From: Candidatus Moranbacteria bacterium RIFCSPHIGHO2_01_FULL_54_31
Lineage (GTDB): Bacteria; Patescibacteriota; Minisyncoccia; Moranbacterales; UBA1568
NCBI GenBank assembly: GCA_001784695.1
Contig: MFRV01000034.1
Coordinates: forward strand, 6,642-44,125
Direction: 5' to 3'
DNA: 37,484 bases
Of the stretch, positions 1 through 7,436 are shown piece by piece. The notes beneath the pieces were generated by a model. That model worked only from the letters and a program-made list of their open reading frames with translations. It was not told the origin of the DNA and did no database searches. Position 1 is the stretch's first letter. Each line of letters opens with the position of its first letter. Position numbers and translations under genes: made by a program.

Positions 1-1
1 T

Positions 2-97
2 CTCCCGGATAAGTATTTTTCCTATCGCCGCGAGAAGCCGGAATACATCGAGGCGCAGGTAGCCTATATCGTCCAGTTCCCCCATCGGAAGTTCTGA
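2..97 (+). CDS. C-terminal fragment of a protein truncated by the window edge (…LPDKYFSYRREKPEYIEAQVAYIVQFPHRKF*)
   Basis: Open frame from base 2 to TGA at 95-97, followed directly by an intrinsic terminator. Confidence 0.45.
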   Translation, partial: LPDKYFSYRREKPEYIEAQVAYIVQFPHRKF

Positions 98-109
98 AAG
101 AATAATTTA

Positions 110-150
110 GGAAAAGAAAAAAAGGATCTTGGTTGAGATCCTTTTTGAGT
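110..150. terminator. Intrinsic terminator, probably bidirectional
   Basis: GGATCT-TGGTTG-AGATCC hairpin flanked by an A-run on the left and a T-run on the right. Confidence 0.75.
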
Positions 151-154
151 ATGC

Positions 155-179
155 CCGGAAAGATTTCCGGGGCGGGGGA
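155..179 (-). repeat. 25-nt repeated 3'-UTR motif, copy A (minus strand TCCCCCGCCCCGGAAATCTTTCCGG)
   Basis: Identical to 970-994; includes hairpin CCGGAA-AGAT-TTCCGG; lies just after the stop codon at 180-182 of the minus-strand gene. Confidence 0.8.
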
Positions 180-743
180 TTATGTTGCTGATTGTGGTCG
201 CACAGCAAACGTTGAGAGCCAACTCTTTATTTTCTGAAACATCGTCTTGCCGCGTGGCAGATTGGTGCAGGCTCTGAAATAAACACTTGCCAGAATGCCA
301 ATGTTGCCGATAAGACACCCCCATGAGAGTAACGAAATTTCTGGGTAGTTCATACCTATCAGAAACGATGGTAGGGCGATAATAAATGCTACAAGATTGA
401 TTTTCCTGGGTTGAGAAAATCGTACCCTTGTCGAATCAAGTGCCGATTCTCTTTGAGAAGCATTTTTTTTCTGGTGTATTTCCTCACGAATGAGCGAGTA
501 GGCATACTGGGCATTGACCAAAATGAAGATGCATAGTATCGAAGCGAAAAGCATCAGTACCCAATACTTGGAGAAAAGCATCCAGGAAACCAGCGGCGTG
601 ATACCGATAATCATAGCGATGACAGATATCGCTATAGGGACACGCTTTGACCACCCGAAGTTTTTCTGCAACCAGTTACAGAAAGGTTGGCACGCCCGAT
701 CGATGAGAAAGTCATCGATAGCTGTCAGTAGTTCTTCGAACAT
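180..743 (-). CDS. Small multi-pass membrane protein, unknown function
   Basis: ORF with several hydrophobic segments; strong SD (AAAGGAGG) 7 nt before ATG at 743. The ORF track starts at an upstream TTG (749). Confidence 0.7.
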   Translation of the reverse strand: MFEELLTAIDDFLIDRACQPFCNWLQKNFGWSKRVPIAISVIAMIIGITPLVSWMLFSKYWVLMLFASILCIFILVNAQYAYSLIREEIHQKKNASQRESALDSTRVRFSQPRKINLVAFIIALPSFLIGMNYPEISLLSWGCLIGNIGILASVYFRACTNLPRGKTMFQKIKSWLSTFAVRPQSAT

Positions 744-876
744 TTTCAATCCTCCTTTGTTAACGAACTTGTAATTTATGGTGGCATAAAATCATCATAA
801 AGTCAAGTCGCCAAGCTTCCGAAGGCCCCATCTTCCTCCATCGGCTTTCAAACCAAGGAATGAAAACTCCACAATA

Positions 877-920
877 AAAATGTAACATAATTCCACGGCC
901 GTGGAATTATGTTACATTTT
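877..920. repeat. Perfect 44-bp palindrome
   Basis: AAAATGTAACATAATTCCACGG|CCGTGGAATTATGTTACATTTT, with 22-nt arms, no spacer and no mismatch. Confidence 0.95.
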
Positions 921-966
921 GGAAAAGAAAAAAACGGGTCCATATGGCTATGGGCTCCCGTTTTGA
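921..966 (-). terminator. Intrinsic terminator downstream of the minus-strand gene 999..1295
   Basis: Minus strand: AACGGG…CCCGTT hairpin followed by TTTTTTTCTTTTCC. Confidence 0.65.
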
Positions 967-969
967 TGT

Positions 970-994
970 CCGGAAAGATTTCCGGGGCGGGGGA
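970..994 (-). repeat. 25-nt repeated 3'-UTR motif, copy B
   Basis: Identical 25 nt to 155-179; again sits between a minus-strand stop codon and a terminator. Confidence 0.8.
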
Positions 995-998
995 ATGG

Positions 999-1295
999 TT
1001 ATATGGTCATCGAGGTATTCATCGTAGCGATGAACTTCGGATGACCGACTAACGGCACATTCGAAGCGAGGGGATATGACGTGCCGCACTTTTCGCAGCA
1101 GGGAGTATCTCCGAAGAACTGCCCCTGATAGAGGCCGATCACTTCACTGATGATGCGTCCGCCGCAGGTGACGTCGGTACAATGCCCATTGTCACCTGTC
1201 AGTTCTCGTAAGGATGCCCGCATCTCATCCAGCACGTGTTCCGGTATAATCAGTCCCGGCTTTTCAACCTCGCCCTTCCGTGTCTTGGCAGCCAT
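999..1295 (-). CDS. Small cysteine-rich protein (HCTDVTC…CCEKC, zinc-ribbon-like), unknown function
   Basis: 98-aa ORF with SD AAGGAG before ATG; paired cysteines. Confidence 0.65.
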   Translation of the reverse strand: MAAKTRKGEVEKPGLIIPEHVLDEMRASLRELTGDNGHCTDVTCGGRIISEVIGLYQGQFFGDTPCCEKCGTSYPLASNVPLVGHPKFIATMNTSMTI

Positions 1296-1400
1296 AGCTA
1301 TCTCCTTGCTTCATAGGTTGTTAAAGATACTTCTTTATAGCTACCGGCACTTCTATTGTCAATGCTTCTGGTACCGGATATACAAACCGGGGGAATAAAA

Positions 1401-1427
1401 GAAAGGAACCAGTGGAGGGTTCCTTTT
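1401..1427. terminator. Intrinsic terminator downstream of 1446..2216
   Basis: GGAACC-AGTGGAG-GGTTCC with T/A runs on both sides. Confidence 0.7.
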
Positions 1428-1445
1428 TAGGTTGTTGAGTGCTGC

Positions 1446-2216
1446 TCATTGGTCGCGGCGAGGGCACGTTGCGAGGTCCTTGTCGATTTCAGAGAAGTCA
1501 GGTTCGAGGATGTCGCTAGTGCACCACTCCGCCAGGGAAGTGAGTCCGAAAACATCGCAGAAATTGCGCCACGTATCTTCGTCGGAGAAGAACATAAAGC
1601 CATTGTCGAGCTCGAGCCATCCGCAGGTTTTCCCGTAAGTCCGCGCCTCTGCGCTGCCAGTTTTCCAGTGCCGAGCGCAGAAAACGGATTCTCCCAGGCG
1701 AGTAGGTTTCCTGAGGTCTATCTCATCACCGAGTGCGATTCTGAGGAGCGTGTCTTCCACGTGGGGACGGATGAAATGCGGCGCAAGCACAAATACGGTC
1801 GTCTTCAGCATATGGCGCGTGCGGATCGCTTCCAGCTCATCGCTTTGGTAGGCATCGAATCTTTCGTTCGATGGAAACTCAGGATGGCCGCTGATATCGA
1901 GAGTGTAGGCTGCCAGCGATCTGTGTGCCAGTGCCATTCTCTGGAATGTTTCAGGAACTGCGCCGAATTCGAATTCGGGCGCGTCCATATATTCGAGAAA
2001 ACCGAATTGCTTCAGGATGTTCCAGAGTTCGTCGGAAAATCCGCCACTATGGATGTCGCCAGGAAAATCCGCGGCAGCGCAGTCTTCGTGAGGCAGTCTG
2101 AGCCGCTGGATGAGATAGGTGCGGTGGCAGCCTGGGATGTAGTCGGGATTGGGGATAGCCATAGTGCCTTGCGGCGAGCTGCCCCAGAGATGTTCGTCAA
2201 AATAGTTTTTCGGCAT
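1446..2216 (-). CDS. Hypothetical protein, 256 aa
   Basis: ORF with SD (GAGGAG) before ATG, consensus promoter upstream and terminator downstream; preferred over the overlapping plus ORF 1449..2285. Confidence 0.65.
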   Translation of the reverse strand: MPKNYFDEHLWGSSPQGTMAIPNPDYIPGCHRTYLIQRLRLPHEDCAAADFPGDIHSGGFSDELWNILKQFGFLEYMDAPEFEFGAVPETFQRMALAHRSLAAYTLDISGHPEFPSNERFDAYQSDELEAIRTRHMLKTTVFVLAPHFIRPHVEDTLLRIALGDEIDLRKPTRLGESVFCARHWKTGSAEARTYGKTCGWLELDNGFMFFSDEDTWRNFCDVFGLTSLAEWCTSDILEPDFSEIDKDLATCPRRDQ

Positions 2217-2296
2217 TTTGAAGTCTCCTCGTTATGTACAATCAATATGAAAGTTTCCGATAGCGAGCCTCGGGAGAGTTGTTAAAGAATCATATT

Positions 2297-2325
2297 AGAA
2301 TACGTATTTTACGCTGTTTTGTCAA
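2297..2325 (-). promoter_or_regulatory. Sigma70-type promoter for 1446..2216
   Basis: Minus strand TTGACA-N17-TATTCT. Confidence 0.7.
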
Positions 2326-2351
2326 GGTTTGGCGCCGGAATACTCCAGGGG

Positions 2352-2380
2352 TTGACGGATAAGATAAAAGGTGGTAGAGT
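2352..2380 (+). promoter_or_regulatory. Sigma70-type promoter
   Basis: TTGACG-N17-TAGAGT, divergent from the 2297-2325 promoter. Confidence 0.55.
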
Positions 2381-2386
2381 GTTCAG

Positions 2387-2407
2387 GCACTAACGAGTGC
2401 TTTTTTT
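2387..2407 (+). terminator. Intrinsic terminator-like hairpin directly downstream of the promoter
   Basis: GCACT-AACG-AGTGC followed by T7. Confidence 0.7.
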
Positions 2408-2434
2408 AGTTCCATTTTTTCGAGGGGAAAGAAA

Positions 2435-2590
2435 TTGAGTCAAGAGAATAAGAGCCCGCACCAAGGACCGAACGAGTCAGCGGTTCCTATTGAGGAACCA
2501 GGTGATGGGGAGTCAGTCGCAGAAAATGATGGTTTGGCAGCATTCATCAAAGGCTTGCCCCTTATCCAGGGGTTTGTCGATGATCGATGA
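2435..2590 (+). CDS. Small acidic protein (51 aa), TTG start
   Basis: TTG preceded by GAGGGGAAAGAAA; product (M)SQENKSPHQGPNESAVPIEEPGDGESVAENDGLAAFIKGLPLIQGFVDDR; terminator downstream. Absent from the ORF track because of its size. Confidence 0.5.
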   Translation: MSQENKSPHQGPNESAVPIEEPGDGESVAENDGLAAFIKGLPLIQGFVDDR

Positions 2591-2644
2591 TCGGCCAATT
2601 GAGAAGCATTTGAGGCGGTAGCCTTGAACAAAAGCAGCAACCCA

Positions 2645-2688
2645 CAAGCCCTGCCGGTAATTCTATCGGTTGGGCTTGAATTTTTTTT
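2645..2688 (+). terminator. Intrinsic terminator
   Basis: CAAGCCC-tg-CCG…CGG-tt-GGGCTTG followed by AATTTTTTTT. Confidence 0.8.
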
Positions 2689-2817
2689 CAGCTGACCTTC
2701 GAGGCTGTTTCGATGCGTTATCGAGAGAGCTCATTGACAGGGTATACCGAGAGTGCGAAAATGAACTCAGTTCTTACCTTTTTTCTTTCACAATTCACAT
2801 AGAAGGAGTACATAATT

Positions 2818-3174
2818 ATGTGCGTCCAAGACCGTGCGTTACAACGCACATCACAAGCAGCATCAGAGATACATACTGCGGCTATACGCATGGCCACAAT
2901 ACTGACCGAGAAGGATTATTTTCAGATGGCGCAAGACAAGTGGGATCAATGCTCCATCGTAGAACGGTTGGAAATTTTGCACAGGGTGCGCATACAACGG
3001 GCATTCAGCCTGAGGCGTCGTGGCAGGAAGATCGTTGCGAACGAATTACTGTGCCAATGGAGCACCAAAAAATGCGCTCAACTGTCGAGAACCGTGCGTC
3101 GATTTATCGCACTGGCATTCGATGGACAAGATTTTTCTACGGAAACTCTCCCATGGTTATCGTGGGAACGATGA
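2818..3174 (+). CDS. Small basic protein, unknown function
   Basis: 118-aa ORF with SD AGAAGGAG; terminator follows at about 3191-3229. Confidence 0.6.
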   Translation: MCVQDRALQRTSQAASEIHTAAIRMATILTEKDYFQMAQDKWDQCSIVERLEILHRVRIQRAFSLRRRGRKIVANELLCQWSTKKCAQLSRTVRRFIALAFDGQDFSTETLPWLSWER

Positions 3175-3190
3175 ATTTTTTGAACAAATC

Positions 3191-3229
3191 GGCGGCTGTA
3201 GTAAACCTATAGCCGCCCCTTATTTTTTT
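3191..3229 (+). terminator. Intrinsic terminator
   Basis: GGCGGCT…AGCCGCC followed by CCTTATTTTTTTT. Confidence 0.75.
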
Positions 3230-3236
3230 TACAACA

Positions 3237-3266
3237 TTGCCGTTTTTATTTGAAGTAGGGTAGTAT
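3237..3266 (+). promoter_or_regulatory. Promoter placed for a leaderless transcript of 3273..3629
   Basis: TTGCCG-N18-TAGTAT; the -10 ends 6 nt before ATG. Confidence 0.5.
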
Positions 3267-3272
3267 TGATCT

Positions 3273-3629
3273 ATGGGTATGAATGAGGAAAATCTGTCAA
3301 ATCTCACGCTGAAAGATAAGCGGGCCACGGTGAAAGTGTGCCTGCATACCAAATGCTGCCAAAAGGGAGCGGAGCAGATCTATCAGAATCTGAAAGAGGG
3401 TCTCACCAAAGAAGAGGCTATCGTTCTGCCTGTGAAAGAGTGCTTCGGGTTCTGCAAAGAAGGGCCGAATATCGCTATCAACGACAATATCGTCAAGGGC
3501 GTGCGGCCGTTCTTGGCTGTCGAAATAGTGCGTCAGGAATTGCGCAATCCATCCTGCAAGGCGGACGGTCTCGGCTCCAAAAGTCTCGATGATCTGGACC
3601 AGGTGCTCGACGATGCGCTGAAGCTCTGA
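3273..3629 (+). CDS. Thioredoxin-like [2Fe-2S] ferredoxin family protein
   Basis: VCLHTKCCQKGAEQ…VKECFGFCKEGPNI cysteine pattern typical of (2Fe-2S) ferredoxin-domain/NuoE-like proteins. Confidence 0.75.
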   Translation: MGMNEENLSNLTLKDKRATVKVCLHTKCCQKGAEQIYQNLKEGLTKEEAIVLPVKECFGFCKEGPNIAINDNIVKGVRPFLAVEIVRQELRNPSCKADGLGSKSLDDLDQVLDDALKL

Positions 3630-3671
3630 TTGGGGCTTGTACAAAAATCCCTCCTATGATAGGGTGTTTTG

Positions 3672-4166
3672 ATGCCTTTTAAGCTGTTTTCTCAGCGGAC
3701 ACGAAAAATACCTATGAAATTCAAAGCTGATTTTTTCAAGACAGCTGCCGACACTGCCAAAACGCTCCGGGACAAACTCGTTAGCCTGCTGCGTACGGCG
3801 CAGCACAGCGTAGCATCCGGTATGGCGGATGCGCCGAAAATTGCTGACGCGCGGCTGTGGTTTCGTTCGAACAGCGCGAAATATCTCGGGCGTATCGGTA
3901 GTATCATTTCTGGGATCTACGCGCGGCTGGTGACGCGCGGCGAGTATACGAAGCGCGACCTGATTATTCTTTTCATACTGGCGATACTGCTCGGTATCGC
4001 GCTCAAGTCAGCCGCCGTCCAGACGATCACTATCGGATACGACGACTATACCCTCCGACACCAAGGGACGCTCTACGATCTCAATGCCATCCAGCGCAAG
4101 CTCACCGATGAGGGAGGGGCATTCGTATCGGGGAGCGCCGGAGCGGGAAACGTCTGCACGCAATAA
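3672..4166 (+). CDS. Single-pass membrane protein, unknown function
   Basis: ORF with TM segment DLIILFILAILLGIALK; immediately upstream of the DsbA-like gene. Confidence 0.6.
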   Translation: MPFKLFSQRTRKIPMKFKADFFKTAADTAKTLRDKLVSLLRTAQHSVASGMADAPKIADARLWFRSNSAKYLGRIGSIISGIYARLVTRGEYTKRDLIILFILAILLGIALKSAAVQTITIGYDDYTLRHQGTLYDLNAIQRKLTDEGGAFVSGSAGAGNVCTQ

Positions 4167-4190
4167 TTATTTTTTAACGGGGCTACCGAT

Positions 4191-5231
4191 ATGCAGACTT
4201 TCTTTTCAGGGAAAACAGGGGAAGCGGACAAGCAGATGCTGAAGAATCTGATGGCGCTGATCATCGTATTGTCAGGCTTGTTTATCGGCAGCCTGTTCGT
4301 GGATTTCGTGCAACTGGCTACCGGCAAAGGATTCTCCGGCAATGCGGTACATACCTACGACCTGCTCACGGCCGGCGGCAAAACGTGGGTCGCCTATCAG
4401 GAACCCAAAGTGAGCGTCCAAGTGATCACGGAAAAGGGCTGCAGCGAGTGCGATCCGAGCGAGGCTCTCGTGTGGCTCCGCCGCGTCATCCCGACCATCG
4501 AAGCCGCGCCGATCGAGAGCGATTCGGAGCTGGGGCAGAATCTGATCGAGCGTTTCCAGATCGCGTCGTTGCCGGCATTCATCTTTTCTCCTAGCGTCGC
4601 CGATACCGATTTCTATACTCAGGCATCGAGCCTGTTCGATATCGAGGGAAACGGATATTTCTTCGATATGGGCAAGATCGGATTGCCGGTCGGCAAGTAC
4701 CTGCATCTGCCGACAATCAGCGACAACGATATAACGATGGGGCCCAAGGACGCTCCGGTGAAGATCGTCGAATTCTCCGATTTCCAGTGCCCGTACTGCA
4801 AGGCCTTCCAGGCTGATCTGAACAAAGCGCTCAAGGATTATCCGGGGAAGATTTTGTTCGTGTACAAGCACCTCCCGCTCTCATTCCATCCGCAGGCGGA
4901 GAATGCCGCTCTGGCTGCCTCGTGCGCGAATGAGCAGGGGAAGTTCCAGGCGTATGCCGATAACCTGTTCGCCAAGCAGGATGAGTGGAGCAAGAGCGTC
5001 GGCACGCAGAAATTCAAGGACTACTCCTGGCGCTTCGGACTGAACGGACGCGAGTTCGCCAAATGTCTGGACACCAAGAAATATCAGGACAAAGTCGATG
5101 CCGACAAGGCGGAAGCGGAAAGCTTCTCAATAAGCGGTACGCCGGGAACATTCGTGAACGGCACATTCCTGCCGGGCGCCGTCGGCATCGATGCGCTGAA
5201 GCAGGCGATCGACGCGGAACTGGTCAAGTGA
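4191..5231 (+). CDS. Membrane-anchored DsbA-family oxidoreductase with an additional N-terminal CxxC domain
   Basis: FSDFQCPYCKAF active site and cis-Pro region GTPGTFVNG; N-terminal TM; upstream KGCSEC motif. Confidence 0.85.
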   Translation: MQTFFSGKTGEADKQMLKNLMALIIVLSGLFIGSLFVDFVQLATGKGFSGNAVHTYDLLTAGGKTWVAYQEPKVSVQVITEKGCSECDPSEALVWLRRVIPTIEAAPIESDSELGQNLIERFQIASLPAFIFSPSVADTDFYTQASSLFDIEGNGYFFDMGKIGLPVGKYLHLPTISDNDITMGPKDAPVKIVEFSDFQCPYCKAFQADLNKALKDYPGKILFVYKHLPLSFHPQAENAALAASCANEQGKFQAYADNLFAKQDEWSKSVGTQKFKDYSWRFGLNGREFAKCLDTKKYQDKVDADKAEAESFSISGTPGTFVNGTFLPGAVGIDALKQAIDAELVK

Positions 5232-5248
5232 GACAATGATGACAATAA

Positions 5249-5278
5249 AAAACAGCCTGATTTCAACCAGGCTGTTTT
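5249..5278 (+). terminator. Intrinsic terminator
   Basis: AAAACAGCCTG…CAGGCTGTTTT. Confidence 0.85.
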
Positions 5279-5341
5279 CTTCTTTCTGAGCCACCTTCCA
5301 GGATCCCTTCCAGAGGCGGGCAGGGAACTGGAGAATAATTG

Positions 5342-5417
5342 TGGAGCCGATGACCAGAATCGAACTGGTGACCTACGCGTTACGAGTGCGTCGCTCTGCC
5401 AACTGAGCTACATCGGC
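5342..5417 (-). tRNA. tRNA-Thr (anticodon CGT), CCA encoded
   Basis: GCCGATG acceptor pairing with CATCGGC, D-arm GCTCAGTTGGCAGAGC, anticodon loop CTCGTAA, T-arm ACCAG-TTCGATT-CTGGT. Confidence 0.92.
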
Positions 5418-5465
5418 ATATTTTCAACTATGGCTCTGCGCGCGGAGTTTATCCGCCTTGGGCGG

Positions 5466-5499
5466 AAGTGCGCCGCTCTGCCAACTGAGCTAAGGTGGC
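5466..5499 (-). pseudogene. 5' half of a second tRNA (GCCACCTTAGCTCAGTTGGCAGAGCGGCGCACTT), degenerate or split
   Basis: Clear 5' acceptor and D-arm; no normal anticodon or T-arm follows. A complementary acceptor end AGGTGGC lies at 5290-5296, on the far side of tRNA-Thr. Confidence 0.65.
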
Positions 5500-5516
5500 T
5501 TTTGAAAACTTTTCCT

Positions 5517-5545
5517 ATTGTAGGCGAGAAAGCGAAAAAACTCAA
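5517..5545 (-). promoter_or_regulatory. Promoter of the tRNA fragment/tRNA-Thr unit
   Basis: Minus strand TTGAGT-N17-TACAAT. Confidence 0.6.
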
Positions 5546-5586
5546 GCCTTCGGTCTTCGCTACTATTGGCCGAGCAAGAATTATGC

Positions 5587-5592
5587 TATAAT
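5587..5592 (+). promoter_or_regulatory. Extended -10 (TGCTATAAT) of prfB, leaderless geometry
   Basis: TATAAT ends 7 nt upstream of the prfB ATG at 5600. Confidence 0.55.
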
Positions 5593-5599
5593 AGGCACT

Positions 5600-6692
5600 A
5601 TGAATGTGACGCAAGATAACATCGCTGTTCTTCGAAAAAAACTCCTGCAGTTGCAGGACTATCTTTGACTTCGGTCGCAAGAAAAGCCGCGTTGCAGAGC
5701 TCCGTACGCAAAGCGAACACCCGGGATTCTGGGATGACCCGCAGGCCGCGGGGCGCGTGATGCAGGAACTGGAAGCGCTCAAGAGCGAACAGGCTTCCTT
5801 CGAGGCTCTGGAGAAAACGTTGGCTGACCTGGAGCATTTCACGGCGCTCGAGGATTTGAAACCGGAAGATCTGGCCGCTCTCGAGACAGAGTATCTGGCG
5901 GCGGAAAAAGCTCTCGGCGAATGGGAGTTCAAGACGCTCCTCGGCGGCGAATACGATGCCAAAAGCGCTCTCCTGACGATCAGAAGCGGCGCAGGCGGCG
6001 TCGATGCCCAGGACTGGGCAGAGATGCTGCTCCGGATGTATCTCCGGTATGCCGAGAAGCAGGGCTTCAAGACCCATGTGCTCGATGAAGCGCGCGGCGG
6101 CGAAGCCGGGATCAAGAGCGCGACGGTCGAGATAGCCGGCGTCTACGCCTACGGGTATCTGCGGGGCGAAGCGGGCATCCACCGATTGGTGCGCCAGTCT
6201 CCGTTCAATGCCAACAGCCTGCGCCAGACATCGTTCGCTTCGGTGGAAGTGATGCCGGTCATCGATGATACGACGACGATCGTGCTGAAGCCGGACGAAC
6301 TGCGCGTCGATACCTATCGGGCATCGGGAGCGGGCGGACAGAATGTCAACAAGACCGAGAGTGCCGTGCGCGTGACGCACATCCCGACCGGTCTTGTCGC
6401 TGCCTGCCAGAGCGAACGCTCGCAGCTTCAGAACAAGGAAGAAGCGATGAAGATGCTCCGCTCCAAGCTCGTGGCAGAGCAGATCGAGGAACAGGCGGCT
6501 GCCAAGAGGAAGCTCCGCGGCGAAGTCAAAAGCGCCGAATGGGGCAACCAGATCCGCTCGTACGTCCTCCATCCCTACACGTTGGTCAAGGATCACCGCA
6601 CCGCTACCGAAACGAGCGATACGGGCAGCGTCCTCGATGGGGATCTGGAAGCCTTTATCGAAAGCGAACTCCGTTATTTCCAATCCCATTAA
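5600..6692 (+). CDS. prfB: Peptide chain release factor 2, programmed +1 frameshift at 5666
   Basis: Frame 1 MNVTQDNIAVLRKKLLQLQDYL-TGA; after +1 slip at CTT-TGA-C it continues DFGRKKSRVAELRTQSEHPGFWDDPQAAGRVMQELEAL… RF2 SPF motif (RQSPFNANS) and GGQ (ASGAGGQNVNK). Confidence 0.95.
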
Positions 6693-6712
6693 AAATACAA
6701 ATTTTCAAATCT

Positions 6713-7417
6713 ATGCCAGAAGATATCCAGCCCATCATCCGTTTTGAAAAGGTCGCGAAAACTTTCCCGCCGGATATCGCCGTGCTCGAGGATGTGAATC
6801 TGACTATCCTGCCGGGGGAATTCCTGTCGATCGTCGGATCGAGCGGAGCTGGCAAATCGACCCTGCTCAAGCTGATCTATGCCGAAGAAGACGCGACCTC
6901 AGGAGAAGTCTATTTCGATGAGCGTCCCTTGAGCCATATCAATCGCAAACACTTGCCGTTTTTCCGCCGCCAGATCGGGACGGTATTCCAGGATTTCAAG
7001 CTTTTGCCGCAGAGAACTGCCTTCGAAAACGTCGCGTATGCGCTCGAGGTCGACGGCAAGAGTACGGCGGAAATCAATGAGGAAGTGCCGGAAATCCTCG
7101 AAATCGTGGGCTTGGGCGACAAGATGCACAAATTCCCGAAACAATTGTCGGGAGGGGAGCAGCAGCGCGTGTCGCTCGCCCGCGCCCTCATCCATCGTCC
7201 CAAAGTGATCATTGCCGATGAGCCGACTGGCAACCTTGACCCTGTTTCGGCCAATGAGATCATCCAGCTCCTGCTCGAGATAAACTCTTTCGGTACGACG
7301 GTATTGCTTGCGACGCACAACAAGGGTATTGTCGATACGCTCGGCAAGCGCGTCGTCGTCATCAGCCAAGGAAAAATAGTCCATGATCAGAACAAAGGGA
7401 AATATATCTTAAACTAA
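6713..7417 (+). CDS. ftsE: Cell division ABC transporter ATP-binding protein FtsE
   Basis: Walker A GSSGAGKST, signature LSGGEQQRVSLARAL, adjacent ftsX. Confidence 0.92.
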   Translation: MPEDIQPIIRFEKVAKTFPPDIAVLEDVNLTILPGEFLSIVGSSGAGKSTLLKLIYAEEDATSGEVYFDERPLSHINRKHLPFFRRQIGTVFQDFKLLPQRTAFENVAYALEVDGKSTAEINEEVPEILEIVGLGDKMHKFPKQLSGGEQQRVSLARALIHRPKVIIADEPTGNLDPVSANEIIQLLLEINSFGTTVLLATHNKGIVDTLGKRVVVISQGKIVHDQNKGKYILN

Positions 7418-7436
7418 AAGTACATAGCTTATTTTT

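Noticed and set aside
1449-2285. 278-aa plus ORF
   Set aside because: Overlaps 1446..2216 on the minus strand, which has promoter, SD and terminator support; the plus ORF has none.
2670-3212. 180-aa plus ORF
   Set aside because: Its start lies within the terminator at 2645-2688 and it lacks an SD; 2818..3174 has a good SD and correct placement before the terminator.
5666-5668. In-frame TGA in prfB as possible UGA recoding (as in Gracilibacteria/Absconditabacteria)
   Set aside because: The CTT-TGA-C context is the classical RF2 frameshift site, RF2 itself is encoded, and many genes here end in TGA; standard code fits.
5598-6689. 363-aa minus-strand ORF opposite prfB
   Set aside because: Mirror frame of a confidently identified RF2 gene; no domain logic, arises from biased codon usage.
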